From: Candidatus Thiothrix sulfatifontis
GTDB taxonomy: Bacteria; Pseudomonadota; Gammaproteobacteria; Thiotrichales; Thiotrichaceae
NCBI GenBank assembly: GCA_022828425.1
Contig: CP094685.1
Span: 1,054,001-1,118,000, forward strand
Length of the DNA: 64,000 nt
Reading direction: 5' to 3'
Positions 30,381 to 39,915 of the stretch are shown in pieces. Below the pieces are notes generated by a model. It ran no database searches, was not told the DNA's origin, and saw only the letters and a list, made by a program, of their open reading frames with translations. Each line of letters begins with the position of its first letter. Position 1 is the first letter of the stretch. Made by a program: the position numbers and the translations under genes.

Positions 30381-32648
30381 GTGAAACACAAGAGCAGCAT
30401 TGTAGGGCTGGTCAGTGTGGCGGTACTCATGTCCGCTTGCACATCCATTAAGGGCAGTCCGGGTTATCGCAACAATATCAAAAGTGCCGGTTTTCAGCGC
30501 AGTAACGCAGTGAAAGAGTTGGAGCCTGCCGCTGTCGGGTTATCACGTCCGGTGTTACGCCCTGCCGATGCGGGCAGTGTTAAAACGATTGGCTATCAAG
30601 AAAATAATTCAGCGGCACCCGCTTGGGATTCAATGTCGGCGGGCAGTGCCATGTCGCGCTCTGGCAAGGGTGATGACGTGGAATTGATCTTGGGTAGCCA
30701 AGATTATTACCGCACGGATGTGAAACGCCCGGCCGCTGCCAGTCAGCGCGGGGATGAAGCAGGCATTGCCCTCAATTTCGAGCGAGCCAGTATCCGTGAA
30801 GTGGTCAAAGTGGTGTTGGGCGATATTCTCAAAGAAACCTACACCGTGGAGCCGGGGGTTGAGGGCGAAGTGACCATTAATTCCACCGATCCGATTGATC
30901 GCGGTGCGTTAATTCCTACCTTGGAATCTTTGCTGCAAAGCCAAGGGGCGGTGCTTTACAAAGACGATACCGGCAATTACCGGGTCGCGGCGCGTGCCAA
31001 TCTCAAGGGGCGTGGTTTTATGCCATCCACGGGTCAAATTAAGCCTGGTTACAGTATGCAGGTGGTAACGTTGCGCTATATCCCGGTGGCGGAAATGCAA
31101 AAAATACTGGAACCACTGGCCAGCCCAGACGCCTTTGTGCGGGTTGACCCAAACCGCAATATGTTGGTATTGGCGGGAACCAGTTCCGAACTGGCGAATT
31201 TGATGGCGACGATTAAGACCTTTGACGTGGATGTGCTGAAAGGCATGTCTGTCGGTATTTACCGTGTCAAAAACGTCGAAGCGGGCGTAGTGGCAAAAAA
31301 TCTGGATGCGCTGTTTGGTGAAAGTGGCAATAGCCCAATGGCAGGCATGATTAAAATCATGCCGATTGAACACATGAACAGCATTATGATTATTTCTGCC
31401 AACGCCGATTACTTGAAGGATATGAAAGACTGGGTAGACCGTTTCGATCAGGCCAGCCAAACGGCGGGTCAACAATTGTTTGTTTACCACGTGCAAAACG
31501 GTAATGCTGAGCACTTGGCGGATATGCTGAATCAGGTTTTTGGCGGTAAGAAAAGCAGCAGTGGCAAAAGTGCTTTGCCGGGGAGCAATGCGTCCAGCCT
31601 TGCACCGGGTTTAGAGCCAGCCACCGTGGGCGCGGATGGTCAGCCGGTGGCGGCCGAACCTTTGAAAACCATGTTGGGTGATTCCAGCAGTGGTGGGGTA
31701 AGCATTAACCCGGATGCGGAAGTACGCATTGTGGCGGATAAAACCAACAATTCGTTGATGATTATGTCGACCGAAGATGCTTACAAGCAGATTCAGGAAT
31801 CGCTCAAGCGGCTGGATGTGATGCCAATGCAGGTGCAAGTGGAAGCGTCAATCATGGAAGTGACTCTGACCGATGGCTTGGAATACGGGTTGCAGTGGTA
31901 TTTCAAAAATGACGGTAATGCCTTTGGTTCTAACGGTCTTGGTGGGCTGGGGTCTAATGGCGATGGTTACATGACGCCGGGTGGCTTCTCGTTCTCGGCA
32001 ACCTTGGGGGCGGAACGGGTGATGGGGGCGCTGAATGCCTTGGCGCGGGAATCGAAAGTCCGCGTCTTGTCATCGCCGTCGATTCTGGTGCTGGATAATC
32101 AGACCGCTTCGATCAAAGTAGGGGATCAGCAGCCCGTGTTTACCGGCAGTCTTTCTTCGCCGAATGGCAATGGCACGAGCCTGACCACGGCGACCACGGT
32201 GCAATACAAAGACACCGGGGTTTCCTTGCAGGTAACGCCGCAGGTGAACAATAACGGTTTGGTGAAAATGGACATTCAGCAAGACATTACGGACGTGGGC
32301 GAAATTGATTCCGCCACCGGCAACCGCAGTTTCTTGCAGCGCAATATTAAAAGTACGGTCGCGGTTAAGAGTGGTGAAACGATTGTGTTGGGCGGTTTGA
32401 TTCGCGATAACAATACCCAAGGGCGCAACGGCGTGCCGGGTTTGAGCAAAGTGCCGGTAGTGGGTAATTTGTTCAGCGCGAATAGCAGCGGCGGCAAACG
32501 CACCGAATTACTGGTGTTGATTACCCCCACGGCGATTAAAAGCCAGCGCGATTTGGTCAAAACCGGCGAAGAAATGCGCGAACGTATGCAGGGTTTGATG
32601 GATGGCGATAAGTTTTTACCGCAATTGAAGGGGCAATATGTTGATTAA
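30381..32648 (+). CDS. gspD: Type II secretion outer-membrane secretin GspD
   Basis: 755 aa from GTG 30381 (GGGG eight bases upstream; TTG 30342 is less likely). Signal peptide with lipobox MSAC, so a lipidated secretin that may not need a separate pilotin. After a disordered N-terminal stretch come N0 (IALNFERASIREVVKVVLGDIL), repeated N1-N3 domains, and the secretin core (VEASIMEVTLTDGLEYGLQW, VQYKDTGVSLQVTPQV, GVPGLSKVPVVGNLF). It forms the outer-membrane channel. The ATPase (GspE), GspF and pseudopilin genes are not in the window. Confidence 0.93.
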   Translation: MKHKSSIVGLVSVAVLMSACTSIKGSPGYRNNIKSAGFQRSNAVKELEPAAVGLSRPVLRPADAGSVKTIGYQENNSAAPAWDSMSAGSAMSRSGKGDDVELILGSQDYYRTDVKRPAAASQRGDEAGIALNFERASIREVVKVVLGDILKETYTVEPGVEGEVTINSTDPIDRGALIPTLESLLQSQGAVLYKDDTGNYRVAARANLKGRGFMPSTGQIKPGYSMQVVTLRYIPVAEMQKILEPLASPDAFVRVDPNRNMLVLAGTSSELANLMATIKTFDVDVLKGMSVGIYRVKNVEAGVVAKNLDALFGESGNSPMAGMIKIMPIEHMNSIMIISANADYLKDMKDWVDRFDQASQTAGQQLFVYHVQNGNAEHLADMLNQVFGGKKSSSGKSALPGSNASSLAPGLEPATVGADGQPVAAEPLKTMLGDSSSGGVSINPDAEVRIVADKTNNSLMIMSTEDAYKQIQESLKRLDVMPMQVQVEASIMEVTLTDGLEYGLQWYFKNDGNAFGSNGLGGLGSNGDGYMTPGGFSFSATLGAERVMGALNALARESKVRVLSSPSILVLDNQTASIKVGDQQPVFTGSLSSPNGNGTSLTTATTVQYKDTGVSLQVTPQVNNNGLVKMDIQQDITDVGEIDSATGNRSFLQRNIKSTVAVKSGETIVLGGLIRDNNTQGRNGVPGLSKVPVVGNLFSANSSGGKRTELLVLITPTAIKSQRDLVKTGEEMRERMQGLMDGDKFLPQLKGQYVD

Positions 32649-33036
32649 AAATACAGTCTCGGTGTTGCTGGCAAGTGCATTGCTGGCAGCGTGCAGCCCG
32701 GCAGCGTCGGTGCTGACTGAGCGTGCAGAACAGCGTTGGGATGCATTGATCAAGGGCAATCTTGAGCAGGCATATGGCTATTACACCGAGGCGTTTCAAG
32801 CCACGACCCCGTTGGAGGTGTTCAAACGCAACACGTCGAGCACTGGGTTGTGGAGCAAGGCGCAGGTGCAAAAAGTCGAGTGTGAAGCATCCGGCAAGCG
32901 CTGTGCGGTGGATGTTAAGGTCACGGTTTCGTTGAAAATGCGTGGGTTAAGTCAGCCCGTGGATACCAGCGATACGGTGAAAGAAACATGGGTCAAGGAC
33001 AGTTGGTTTTCAGACTGGCGGTACGTGAAAAAGTAA
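32638..33036 (+). CDS. Small lipoprotein next to the secretin
   Basis: 132 aa. Lipobox LLAAC. The mature part begins with an amphipathic helix (LTERAEQRWDALIKGNLEQAYGYY), then a cystatin/NTF2-like mix ending DSWFSDWRYVKK. It overlaps gspD by 11 bases, so it is co-translated. A pilotin or secretion accessory role is inferred from location only. Confidence 0.75.
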   Translation: MLIKNTVSVLLASALLAACSPAASVLTERAEQRWDALIKGNLEQAYGYYTEAFQATTPLEVFKRNTSSTGLWSKAQVQKVECEASGKRCAVDVKVTVSLKMRGLSQPVDTSDTVKETWVKDSWFSDWRYVKK

Positions 33037-33182
33037 AGGTATTCATTAAAAAAAATTATCAATCACGTATAATGACCGGGTAGTTTTCAGAAATATGTGA
33101 GTCTGGGAACCCGTAAATTTAAACAATAAATCTTTCAATACTCCGTCAACAATATATAAAGATAGAACAAGGAGGCACGTAA

Positions 33183-35144
33183 GTGTTCAAGAAAAATAAA
33201 GTCGCCATCAGTGTCGCAACGGGCATTCTTGGCATTGTGGGGGGCATCACGAGCGTTCAGGCAGTGCATGTTAATCCAGAAGGCACGGGACAGGTTCTGC
33301 TATTCCCTTACTTTAACGCACAGGAAGGCTATGTCACCAACATTAACTTGGTGAATTCCACTGACAAAACCAAAGCTGTCCGCATTCGCTTCAATGAAGG
33401 GAAAACCAGTAAAGACGTATTGGACTTCAATATTTACATGTCGCCTCAAGACGTTTGGACCGGCAGCATTCAAAAAGACGCTAACGGTGTTGGTTCGATT
33501 TCCACGACTGACCGTAGCTGTACTTACCCAGAGGAAATGGCGGCTACTTGTGCGGATCCCGGTTGTGAATCCGAGCAGTCGTTCAAGGGTTATCAGATGT
33601 TCACTAACGTAGCTGCTGAAGATACGTTGGAAGGCTATATTGAAGTCATCGAAATGGGTGAAGTCAAGGATGGCGCCATGGCAGCCGGTGCGTTACACAA
33701 CGGTGGAAAACCTTCCAATTGCAGTGCAGTGACCAATGGCGCAGTAAAATTGTCCAGAACTGGTTTGGATGCGCCGGGCGGTGGTTTATTTGGTTCATCC
33801 GCCATCATTGACGTTGCTAACGGTACTGCCAACGCGATTGATCCGGTCGCTTTGGACAATTACAGCAAACGTTCACAACATACCCTTCCTGATGACCCAT
33901 TGAACTTTGATATTCCCTCCTTGGCTTCCGGTGACGTGATGACCAGTGAAGTGCTGGTTCCCGGTGCGAATAACAGTAACCCGACTTGGGTCACCACACT
34001 GTGGAACAAATTGGAAAATGACCCTTGTTTAAATGATGGGGATCCAAAAACACCGGCTTGCGGTTTAAACCCGTATCCAGTGGCTCATGCTTTATTGTCT
34101 CGCAATATTATGAATGAGTATTTTGTTGATCCGTCAACGGGTTACGATGGTCATACTGACTGGGTGGTGACATTCCCAATGAAAAAGTTGGGTATTTTCA
34201 ACCGTCACAGTGTTGAGCAATTAACCAAAGTTAAGGTTCTGGACGCAAATAACAAGCCGACTGGCGAATATGTGTGTGAAGATGCTCACGGTGCGCAAAT
34301 TATGCCGCAAGATTTGGGCAATAATGATTGTGAGCGTTACCCTGATGTACGGGCTTCATTCGACCGTGATATTTATGACCGTGAAGAAACACGCATTAAA
34401 GACGCTAACTTCTCACCTAACGTGTTTATCCCGCGTGTCTTAGAGCGTGAAGTCAACGTATTGACCTTTACCAGCACGGATAAGGCGTACAATTCTACTA
34501 AGACGGCGTTAGCAAGTAATCATATGTTGCCTGCGGGTAAAACACGTACTGCGAATGAGAAGGGTGTGTTGGATCCGGCTGGCAAATACGACTTAGACGA
34601 TTTTGTTAATGTCAGTAAGTTTGTTAGTGGTTGGTCACGCATGACATATGCGAATGACTATTGGCTGAGCATGTGGTGGCCGCATACTGAAACCCGCGTG
34701 TGTAAAGTGGATTACAAAACTGGGTTGATCTTAAATACCGCACCCATTAACCCGTACAAAACATTAATGAAACAAGATAATAGCGCACATTATTTGGCAT
34801 TGGATGGCACGGTATTGGTGGACAATGGGATGCGCCCATTGGTTGATCCTAAAACAGGTAATGAGTTGGTCGATAAAGACGACAAAGCCACGACTTGGTT
34901 GGGTTCTACCAGCGAACGTTCCAATACCAATGACACCTTGCCGTCTTGCCCGTGGGAATCGGCAGATAACGGGTTTGGTATCACCAACGGTATTTACAAT
35001 GGTGTGCCTAGCACTGGTTTTGCCTTGATTCAAGGCAATGTGAAAAGCGGCACGACTAGCTTGTTTGGTGACGTATTGCCACACAAGAAGACACAAGGCA
35101 CTGATACTTATATCCGTGCACACAGTGAAAGCGATGCGAAGTAA
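33183..35144 (+). CDS. Exported 653-aa protein of unknown function
   Basis: GTG start with GGAGG seven bases upstream. A signal peptide ends near SVQAVHV. The mature protein has PEGTGQVLLFPYFNAQEGYVTNINLVNST, reminiscent of beta-sandwich surface proteins. It has several cysteine pairs (CTYPEEMAATCADPGCES, CLNDGDPKTPACG, CEDAHG...CERYPD) and charged, Asp/Asn-rich loops. It is not an autotransporter and has no TM beta-signal that I can see. It lies after the type II secretin, so it could be a secreted substrate or S-layer-like protein; that is inference. Confidence 0.85.
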   Translation: MFKKNKVAISVATGILGIVGGITSVQAVHVNPEGTGQVLLFPYFNAQEGYVTNINLVNSTDKTKAVRIRFNEGKTSKDVLDFNIYMSPQDVWTGSIQKDANGVGSISTTDRSCTYPEEMAATCADPGCESEQSFKGYQMFTNVAAEDTLEGYIEVIEMGEVKDGAMAAGALHNGGKPSNCSAVTNGAVKLSRTGLDAPGGGLFGSSAIIDVANGTANAIDPVALDNYSKRSQHTLPDDPLNFDIPSLASGDVMTSEVLVPGANNSNPTWVTTLWNKLENDPCLNDGDPKTPACGLNPYPVAHALLSRNIMNEYFVDPSTGYDGHTDWVVTFPMKKLGIFNRHSVEQLTKVKVLDANNKPTGEYVCEDAHGAQIMPQDLGNNDCERYPDVRASFDRDIYDREETRIKDANFSPNVFIPRVLEREVNVLTFTSTDKAYNSTKTALASNHMLPAGKTRTANEKGVLDPAGKYDLDDFVNVSKFVSGWSRMTYANDYWLSMWWPHTETRVCKVDYKTGLILNTAPINPYKTLMKQDNSAHYLALDGTVLVDNGMRPLVDPKTGNELVDKDDKATTWLGSTSERSNTNDTLPSCPWESADNGFGITNGIYNGVPSTGFALIQGNVKSGTTSLFGDVLPHKKTQGTDTYIRAHSESDAK

Positions 35145-35251
35145 TGTTTACTGTTAAGTAATGATTTCTTGGTTCGATTAGGTTGAGACAATGGCTTCCC
35201 TTTAATTTATTAGAGGGAAGTTTTTTCGGTTTTGCTTGCTGAATAAATACT

Positions 35252-36133
35252 ATGAAAAATCAATATCTCGTATTGTTGTGGTGTGCTGTTGCACCCTTGA
35301 TTTGGGCAGATGATACTGCGTCTGCACCGCAATGGGTTTTTAAAGACCCACAAATGACTTTTTCTGAGGATTTGCTGAAGCCAGCACTGGCGTTCCAAGG
35401 ATTAAATTTACAGGATATGGATGCCAAAACTCGCCAAATCACACTCGAAGATTTGTACATTCGTGAAATGCTGGTTAAGCAAGGGATTGATCAAGATACC
35501 GCGCGGCAAGCAGAGTTAGATGAGCGGCTTAATGAGTTCCGCAAATCTGAAATCTCGCGGTTGGCACTCGAAAAAGCCAGCGAAGCCGGTATGCCGGATT
35601 TCACCAGTCGCGCGCAAGAATTGTATTTAGCGCATCAACACGACAAGTATCAATTGCCATTGCGTTTGCGTGTGCGCACCGTGGAAATGCCGATCGTGGG
35701 AGACAATCTGGATGCCGTTAAGCAGAAATTAGCTGAAATTCGCACTCAGGTATTAGCCGGTACGTTGGATTTTAAAGCCGCTGCCATTGCCAATTCACCC
35801 AGTGCGTCACATAAAATGCGTGAAGGCGATTCATTCTGGTTTCGACGCGGTGAAGTACCGGATGCTTTTTATGACGAGGCCACTAAACTTGGTAAAAAAG
35901 ATCCGTTAAGTAATGTATTGGTGTTAGGCAATACCGCTTATTTATTGCAATATTTGGATCGCAAAGAACCAGAAGTGCTAACGTTTGAGCAAGTCAAACC
36001 CAATATTATCGCAGAGCTGCAACGTGAATACCGCACGGACAAAGTGAAACAGTTAACCCAGCAATTGCGTGAACAATTTAAGCGTGATGTCACCGTTAAT
36101 CCAGTTTTTTTAAAGCCGCAAACTGATGAATAA
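35252..36133 (+). CDS. PpiC-type (parvulin) peptidyl-prolyl isomerase-like protein
   Basis: 293 aa with a signal peptide (LIWADDT). A SurA/PrsA-like helical N-terminal part (TLEDLYIREMLVKQGID) is followed by a parvulin-like core: RVRTVEMPIVGDNLDAVKQK, DFKAAAIANSPSASHKMREGDSFWFRRGEVPDAF. It is periplasmic. It overlaps the permease gene by eight bases and is the first gene of the polysaccharide locus. EpsD-like PPIases occur in such loci. Confidence 0.8.
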   Translation: MKNQYLVLLWCAVAPLIWADDTASAPQWVFKDPQMTFSEDLLKPALAFQGLNLQDMDAKTRQITLEDLYIREMLVKQGIDQDTARQAELDERLNEFRKSEISRLALEKASEAGMPDFTSRAQELYLAHQHDKYQLPLRLRVRTVEMPIVGDNLDAVKQKLAEIRTQVLAGTLDFKAAAIANSPSASHKMREGDSFWFRRGEVPDAFYDEATKLGKKDPLSNVLVLGNTAYLLQYLDRKEPEVLTFEQVKPNIIAELQREYRTDKVKQLTQQLREQFKRDVTVNPVFLKPQTDE

Positions 36134-36902
36134 AACCATTGCCCCAGCATTGCTTTGGCAGTTGTTTCGTCAGGAATTGCGTGAGCGTTATGTTGGCACA
36201 GCATTGGGGGTGTTTTGGTTATTAATACCGCCGTTGTTTATGTTGGTGATTTACGCATGGGTATTCGGTGAGATTTTGCAAATGCGCTTGGGGACAGACA
36301 CCGATTCAGCACAGTTTGCGGCGTGGTTATTGGCGGGTTTAACCGCATTTAATGCCTTGGCAGAGGTGTTAACCCGTGCGCCTGCGCTTCTGATTGAACG
36401 GCGGGATTTATTGTTGAATTCGCCGTTGCCGCCAGCAATATTGCCGCTGTTGCCGGTGGGCGTTTCGTTGGTATTGGAAGGGTTGTCGGTGGGGTTGTTG
36501 CTGTTGTGGTTGCTGGTGCAGGGGCGTTTGGAGCCATTGAGTTTGGTATCTTACCTGCCATTTTTGGGAGTGCGGCTGCTGTTTTCGCTGGCATTTGCAT
36601 ATGGTTTGGCGGTGTTGGGGGTGTTTTTGCGCGATTTACGGCAGATGATGCCACCGTTATTGACCGTGTTGCTGCTGGTATCGCCGATTGTGTACCCGTT
36701 GAGCGTGGTGCCGGAAGGTTTTCAGGCGTGGTTTGCGTGGAATCCGTTGGCGCAATTGGTGGAGGGTTATCGGGCGGCGTTGCTGGAAGGACGGTTTTTG
36801 TGGGAAGCCTTTCTGGGATTATTGCTGCTGGCAAGCGCTAGTTTGGCATTGGGGTGGTGGTTGTTCCAGCACTTGTTGTTGCGGGCGAGGTATGTGCTGT
36901 GA
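36126..36902 (+). CDS. wzm: ABC-2 type polysaccharide export permease (Wzm-like)
   Basis: 258 aa with six hydrophobic segments and an N-terminal LFRQELRERYVGTALGVFWLLIPPLF, typical of ABC2 O-antigen and teichoic-acid permeases. SPIVYPLSVVPEGFQAWFAWNPLAQLVEGYRAALL is the usual re-entrant/C-terminal signature. It works with the adjacent ATPase, whose GTG start overlaps its stop (GTGA). Confidence 0.9.
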   Translation: MNKTIAPALLWQLFRQELRERYVGTALGVFWLLIPPLFMLVIYAWVFGEILQMRLGTDTDSAQFAAWLLAGLTAFNALAEVLTRAPALLIERRDLLLNSPLPPAILPLLPVGVSLVLEGLSVGLLLLWLLVQGRLEPLSLVSYLPFLGVRLLFSLAFAYGLAVLGVFLRDLRQMMPPLLTVLLLVSPIVYPLSVVPEGFQAWFAWNPLAQLVEGYRAALLEGRFLWEAFLGLLLLASASLALGWWLFQHLLLRARYVL

Positions 36903-38098
36903 GTACGAATTGGGCGATTCGGTTGACGGCGGCGGGTGTGGCGTATCGGCGTTATGCGCATCCGCGTGATGCTTTGCTGGAATGGGTGTTGCGGCGTGCG
37001 CGTCATGTGCCGTTTTATGCTTTGCAAGGGGTGAGTTTGCAGGTGCAAGCGGGCGATTCGTTAGGGGTGGTGGGCGATAATGGCGCGGGCAAAAGCACGT
37101 TTCTGAAAATGCTGGCAGGCAATTTACCCCCGACGGAAGGTCAATGTGAGATTCGCGGTAGGCGTTCGGCGTTGCTGGAATTGGGTACAGGTTTGCAGCC
37201 AGAGTTTAGCGGGGTGGACAATGCGCGGTTGGGTTTGGCATTGCGTGGGCTGAGTCAGGCGGAGATTGCGGCGAAATTGCCAGAAGTATTGGCGTTTGCG
37301 GAATTGGGTGAGTTTGCGCAACAGCCAGTGAAAACGTATTCGAGCGGCATGGTGGTGCGCTTGGTGTTCGCGGTAGCGGCGGTGATTGAGCCAGCAGTAT
37401 TGATTGTGGATGAAGCGTTGTCAGTGGGTGATCAATACTTCCAGAAGAAATCCTTGGATCGGATGCGGGCGATTTTGGGGAAGGGCGCAACCTTGGTGTT
37501 TTGTTCGCACAATCTGTATCAGGTGCGGGAAATGTGCCGCCAAGCGATGTGGTTGGAGCAGGGCAGGGTGCGGATGCTGGGGGATGCGCAAACGGTGGTG
37601 GATGCGTATCAGGATAGTGTGAGAGGAAGAAACCCCTCCCAATCTTGTCCCTCCCCTGACAAGGGGAGGTTAGGAGGGGTTTCTTTACTTGCCGTCACAC
37701 TGAACCAAGGCACTTTTCAAACCCACGATCCGTTCCGCCTCAGTATTCAAGCCAGCCAAGGCGATCGTCCGCTTGCTGATGTGCATGTGGGGATTGTGAT
37801 TCGGCGCAATGATGATGTGCAATGTTACGGCATCAGCACCTTACACGATGGGGTGCAAATGCAGCCGCTGGCGGATGGTATCGTCGCGGCAGAATTTGTG
37901 ATTGAGCGTTTGCCATTGTTGTCGGGTGATTATTGTTTGGAAGTGTGGCTGATTGATGGCAGTGGGGTGCACGTCTACGATTCGCGGGAACGTTGCTGCC
38001 ATTTTCGGGTACAACAAGTCGGGCAACAGCAAGGTGTTGGCGTGGTGGTGTTGCCGCACCGTTGGGAAAAGGTGGGCTATGCGTTGGCGAGCGGATGA
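36899..38098 (+). CDS. wzt: Polysaccharide ABC exporter ATPase (Wzt-like)
   Basis: 399 aa from GTG 36899, overlapping the permease stop. Walker A is GDNGAGKSTFLKML, the signature KTYSSGMVVRLVFAVA, and Walker B VLIVDEALSVGD with H in FCSHNLYQV. A C-terminal carbohydrate-binding Wzt beta-sandwich (about residues 260-395) selects the glycan. A palindromic repeat (37631-37681) is read through in frame between the two domains as NPSQSCPSPDKGRLGGVSL. Confidence 0.92.
   Translation: MSTNWAIRLTAAGVAYRRYAHPRDALLEWVLRRARHVPFYALQGVSLQVQAGDSLGVVGDNGAGKSTFLKMLAGNLPPTEGQCEIRGRRSALLELGTGLQPEFSGVDNARLGLALRGLSQAEIAAKLPEVLAFAELGEFAQQPVKTYSSGMVVRLVFAVAAVIEPAVLIVDEALSVGDQYFQKKSLDRMRAILGKGATLVFCSHNLYQVREMCRQAMWLEQGRVRMLGDAQTVVDAYQDSVRGRNPSQSCPSPDKGRLGGVSLLAVTLNQGTFQTHDPFRLSIQASQGDRPLADVHVGIVIRRNDDVQCYGISTLHDGVQMQPLADGIVAAEFVIERLPLLSGDYCLEVWLIDGSGVHVYDSRERCCHFRVQQVGQQQGVGVVVLPHRWEKVGYALASG
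37631..37681. repeat. Palindromic repeat embedded in the wzt coding sequence
   Basis: Outer arms AACCCCTCC / GGAGGGGTT and inner arms CCTCCCC / GGGGAGG form a nested hairpin. A related, more diverged copy is at 40657-40694 in a glycosyltransferase gene. Both are in frame and add a disordered linker. Confidence 0.85.
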
Positions 38099-39008
38099 TT
38101 TTTCCTTGCGGTATCAGGTGTTGTTTCCGCTTTATGCGCACTTGCCGCCTGCGTTAGGTTATGGATTGGCGGCGCAACAGGCGGCGATTTTTCGGCGTAA
38201 CAAGGCAGATGAGGCGGCATTGATTCGCGCCCAAATGCGCAGCGCATTGCCTGAGGCGAGTGACACCCAGCTCGCGGGCTGGCTTGATGATTATTACCGC
38301 ATGGTGGAGCAAGAAGCGTTGGATACCTGGTATTTGCAACACCAACCGATTCAGCAAATTGTGGAGCTGGAAGGCTTTGCCGCCATTGCAGCGGCGCGGC
38401 GACAGGGCAAGCGGGTGTTGTTGACGGGCGGGCATTTCGGACGGTTCTGGATGGCAGGGTCTGCGATGCGGTCGGAAAGTTTTACCACGGGTACGATTAC
38501 CCGCGATGGGGGCAATACCAATAGCCACGGCTTGCACCCGGCGGAATACCGTTACCGTTTGTTTAAGTTGCAGCGCTTGCAGCAAGCCTTGGGTGGTACG
38601 TTTTTGGTGGAGGGCGATGAGTTGCGTCCGCTCTATCGGGCATTAAACGATCACTTAATTGCATTGATTTTTGATGTGCCATACACAGAAGCGCATAAAG
38701 GAAGGGTGACAGTTAATTTTATAAGCGGTACTATTGACCTGCCTGCCGGTATTTATCGAATTGCAAAAAAAACCAAGGCAGTGATCGCGCCATTCTTTAT
38801 GCGTGATTTGGGCGGGGGTCGGGTGAGAGCAGAATTTTCTGCGCTACTGGATCCGTATGATTATGACGAAACAGTATTGATGCAACAGCTTGCCAGTCAA
38901 CTGGAACAGCGGATTCGGGAAAGCCCCGGTCACTGGTGGTTATGGCCTGCACTGCCTCTGCTACGGAGCAATAACAATGACTCAGGTGATAGCTCACTCG
39001 CTGGATGA
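38079..39008 (+). CDS. Lysophospholipid acyltransferase-like protein (LpxL/HtrB family)
   Basis: 309 aa from ATG 38079, overlapping wzt by 20 bases. Family features are GKRVLLTGGHFGRFW, the H-x4-D-like ITRDGGNTNSH, LGGTFLVEGDELRPLYRAL and LIALIFDVPYTEAHKGRVTVNF. It probably acylates a lipid or lipid-linked sugar. No cleaved signal is visible; an interfacial membrane protein is likely. It overlaps the methyltransferase gene by 32 bases. Confidence 0.8.
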   Translation: MRWRADDFSLRYQVLFPLYAHLPPALGYGLAAQQAAIFRRNKADEAALIRAQMRSALPEASDTQLAGWLDDYYRMVEQEALDTWYLQHQPIQQIVELEGFAAIAAARRQGKRVLLTGGHFGRFWMAGSAMRSESFTTGTITRDGGNTNSHGLHPAEYRYRLFKLQRLQQALGGTFLVEGDELRPLYRALNDHLIALIFDVPYTEAHKGRVTVNFISGTIDLPAGIYRIAKKTKAVIAPFFMRDLGGGRVRAEFSALLDPYDYDETVLMQQLASQLEQRIRESPGHWWLWPALPLLRSNNNDSGDSSLAG

Positions 39009-39864
39009 CAACCATTCCCATAGCCAAATTGTGCGGCGCGTGCCGCGCTATGCCCAAGTGCTGGAGCTAGGGTGTGGCGATGGCAGTATGTCACGTTTGC
39101 TGCGTGAACGCTGCGATGCCCACATCATCGGCATTGATCATAACCCCGATATTGTCTGGCAAGCCCAGCGTTATTGCGATTATGTATTCACCGAAGATTT
39201 GGATGACCCGCACAGCCTCGATGCGCTCGAAGGCGAAAAATTTGACGTGATTACTTTGGTGGATGTGTTGGAGCATCTGCAACACCCCGAAGCCTTATTG
39301 CAACGGCTCAAACCCTTGTTGTTGGATGAGGGGCAAATATTGATTTCAATCCCCAATATTGCGCATTCCTCGGTACGCTTGGAATTATTGAACGGGCGCT
39401 TTGATTACGAAACGGCTGGTATTTTGGATGCCACACACTTGAAGTTTTTCACCGCCGAGAGCGTGCAAGCGTTGTTGGAAGAGGCCGATTTTGTGGTGAA
39501 TGATATTGACTACACTTGGCATGATTTGCCGGATGAAGTGATTACGCGCTACTTGAAAGCCGCAGGCTTGGAACCGACTCCGGCGGCGCTGGCGAAGTTT
39601 CATGAGCCGGATGCCATTGCGTACCAGTTCATTATTTCCAGCAGCCCTTTGGCTTCGGAAACGGCACGTATCGCGGAAAGAAGCAGTCAGGCGCAGCACT
39701 TAAAACCGATTGATGCGTCTTGGCAAACCTGGGGGCGGATGCATTCGGAATTGGCATTGGCTCACGCTGAATTGGAGCGGGTGTATTCGACCCGCAGTTG
39801 GCAGATGCTACGCCGTGGGGCAACGGCGTGGCGCAGTATTCAGTCACGATTCACGCTGGAATGA
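38977..39864 (+). CDS. SAM-dependent methyltransferase
   Basis: 295 aa from ATG 38977 with GGAG eight bases upstream. Motif I is VLELGCGDGSMSRLL, motif II IIGIDHNP, and post-motif FDVITLVDVLEHLQHPEALL. A C-terminal extension ends in SELALAHAELERVYSTRSWQMLRR, the coiled-coil signature that also ends the neighbouring glycosyltransferases of such loci. It probably methylates a sugar of the exported glycan. Confidence 0.87.
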   Translation: MTQVIAHSLDDNHSHSQIVRRVPRYAQVLELGCGDGSMSRLLRERCDAHIIGIDHNPDIVWQAQRYCDYVFTEDLDDPHSLDALEGEKFDVITLVDVLEHLQHPEALLQRLKPLLLDEGQILISIPNIAHSSVRLELLNGRFDYETAGILDATHLKFFTAESVQALLEEADFVVNDIDYTWHDLPDEVITRYLKAAGLEPTPAALAKFHEPDAIAYQFIISSSPLASETARIAERSSQAQHLKPIDASWQTWGRMHSELALAHAELERVYSTRSWQMLRRGATAWRSIQSRFTLE

Positions 39865-39915
39865 TACAGTGACGGTTGATTAAACCGTAATAATTATAAC
39901 AAGTTGGGGTATGTT

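Noticed and set aside
36349-36834. 161-aa minus-strand frame in the Wzm permease gene
   Set aside because: Pro/Ala/Thr-rich antisense shadow of a GC-rich membrane protein gene.
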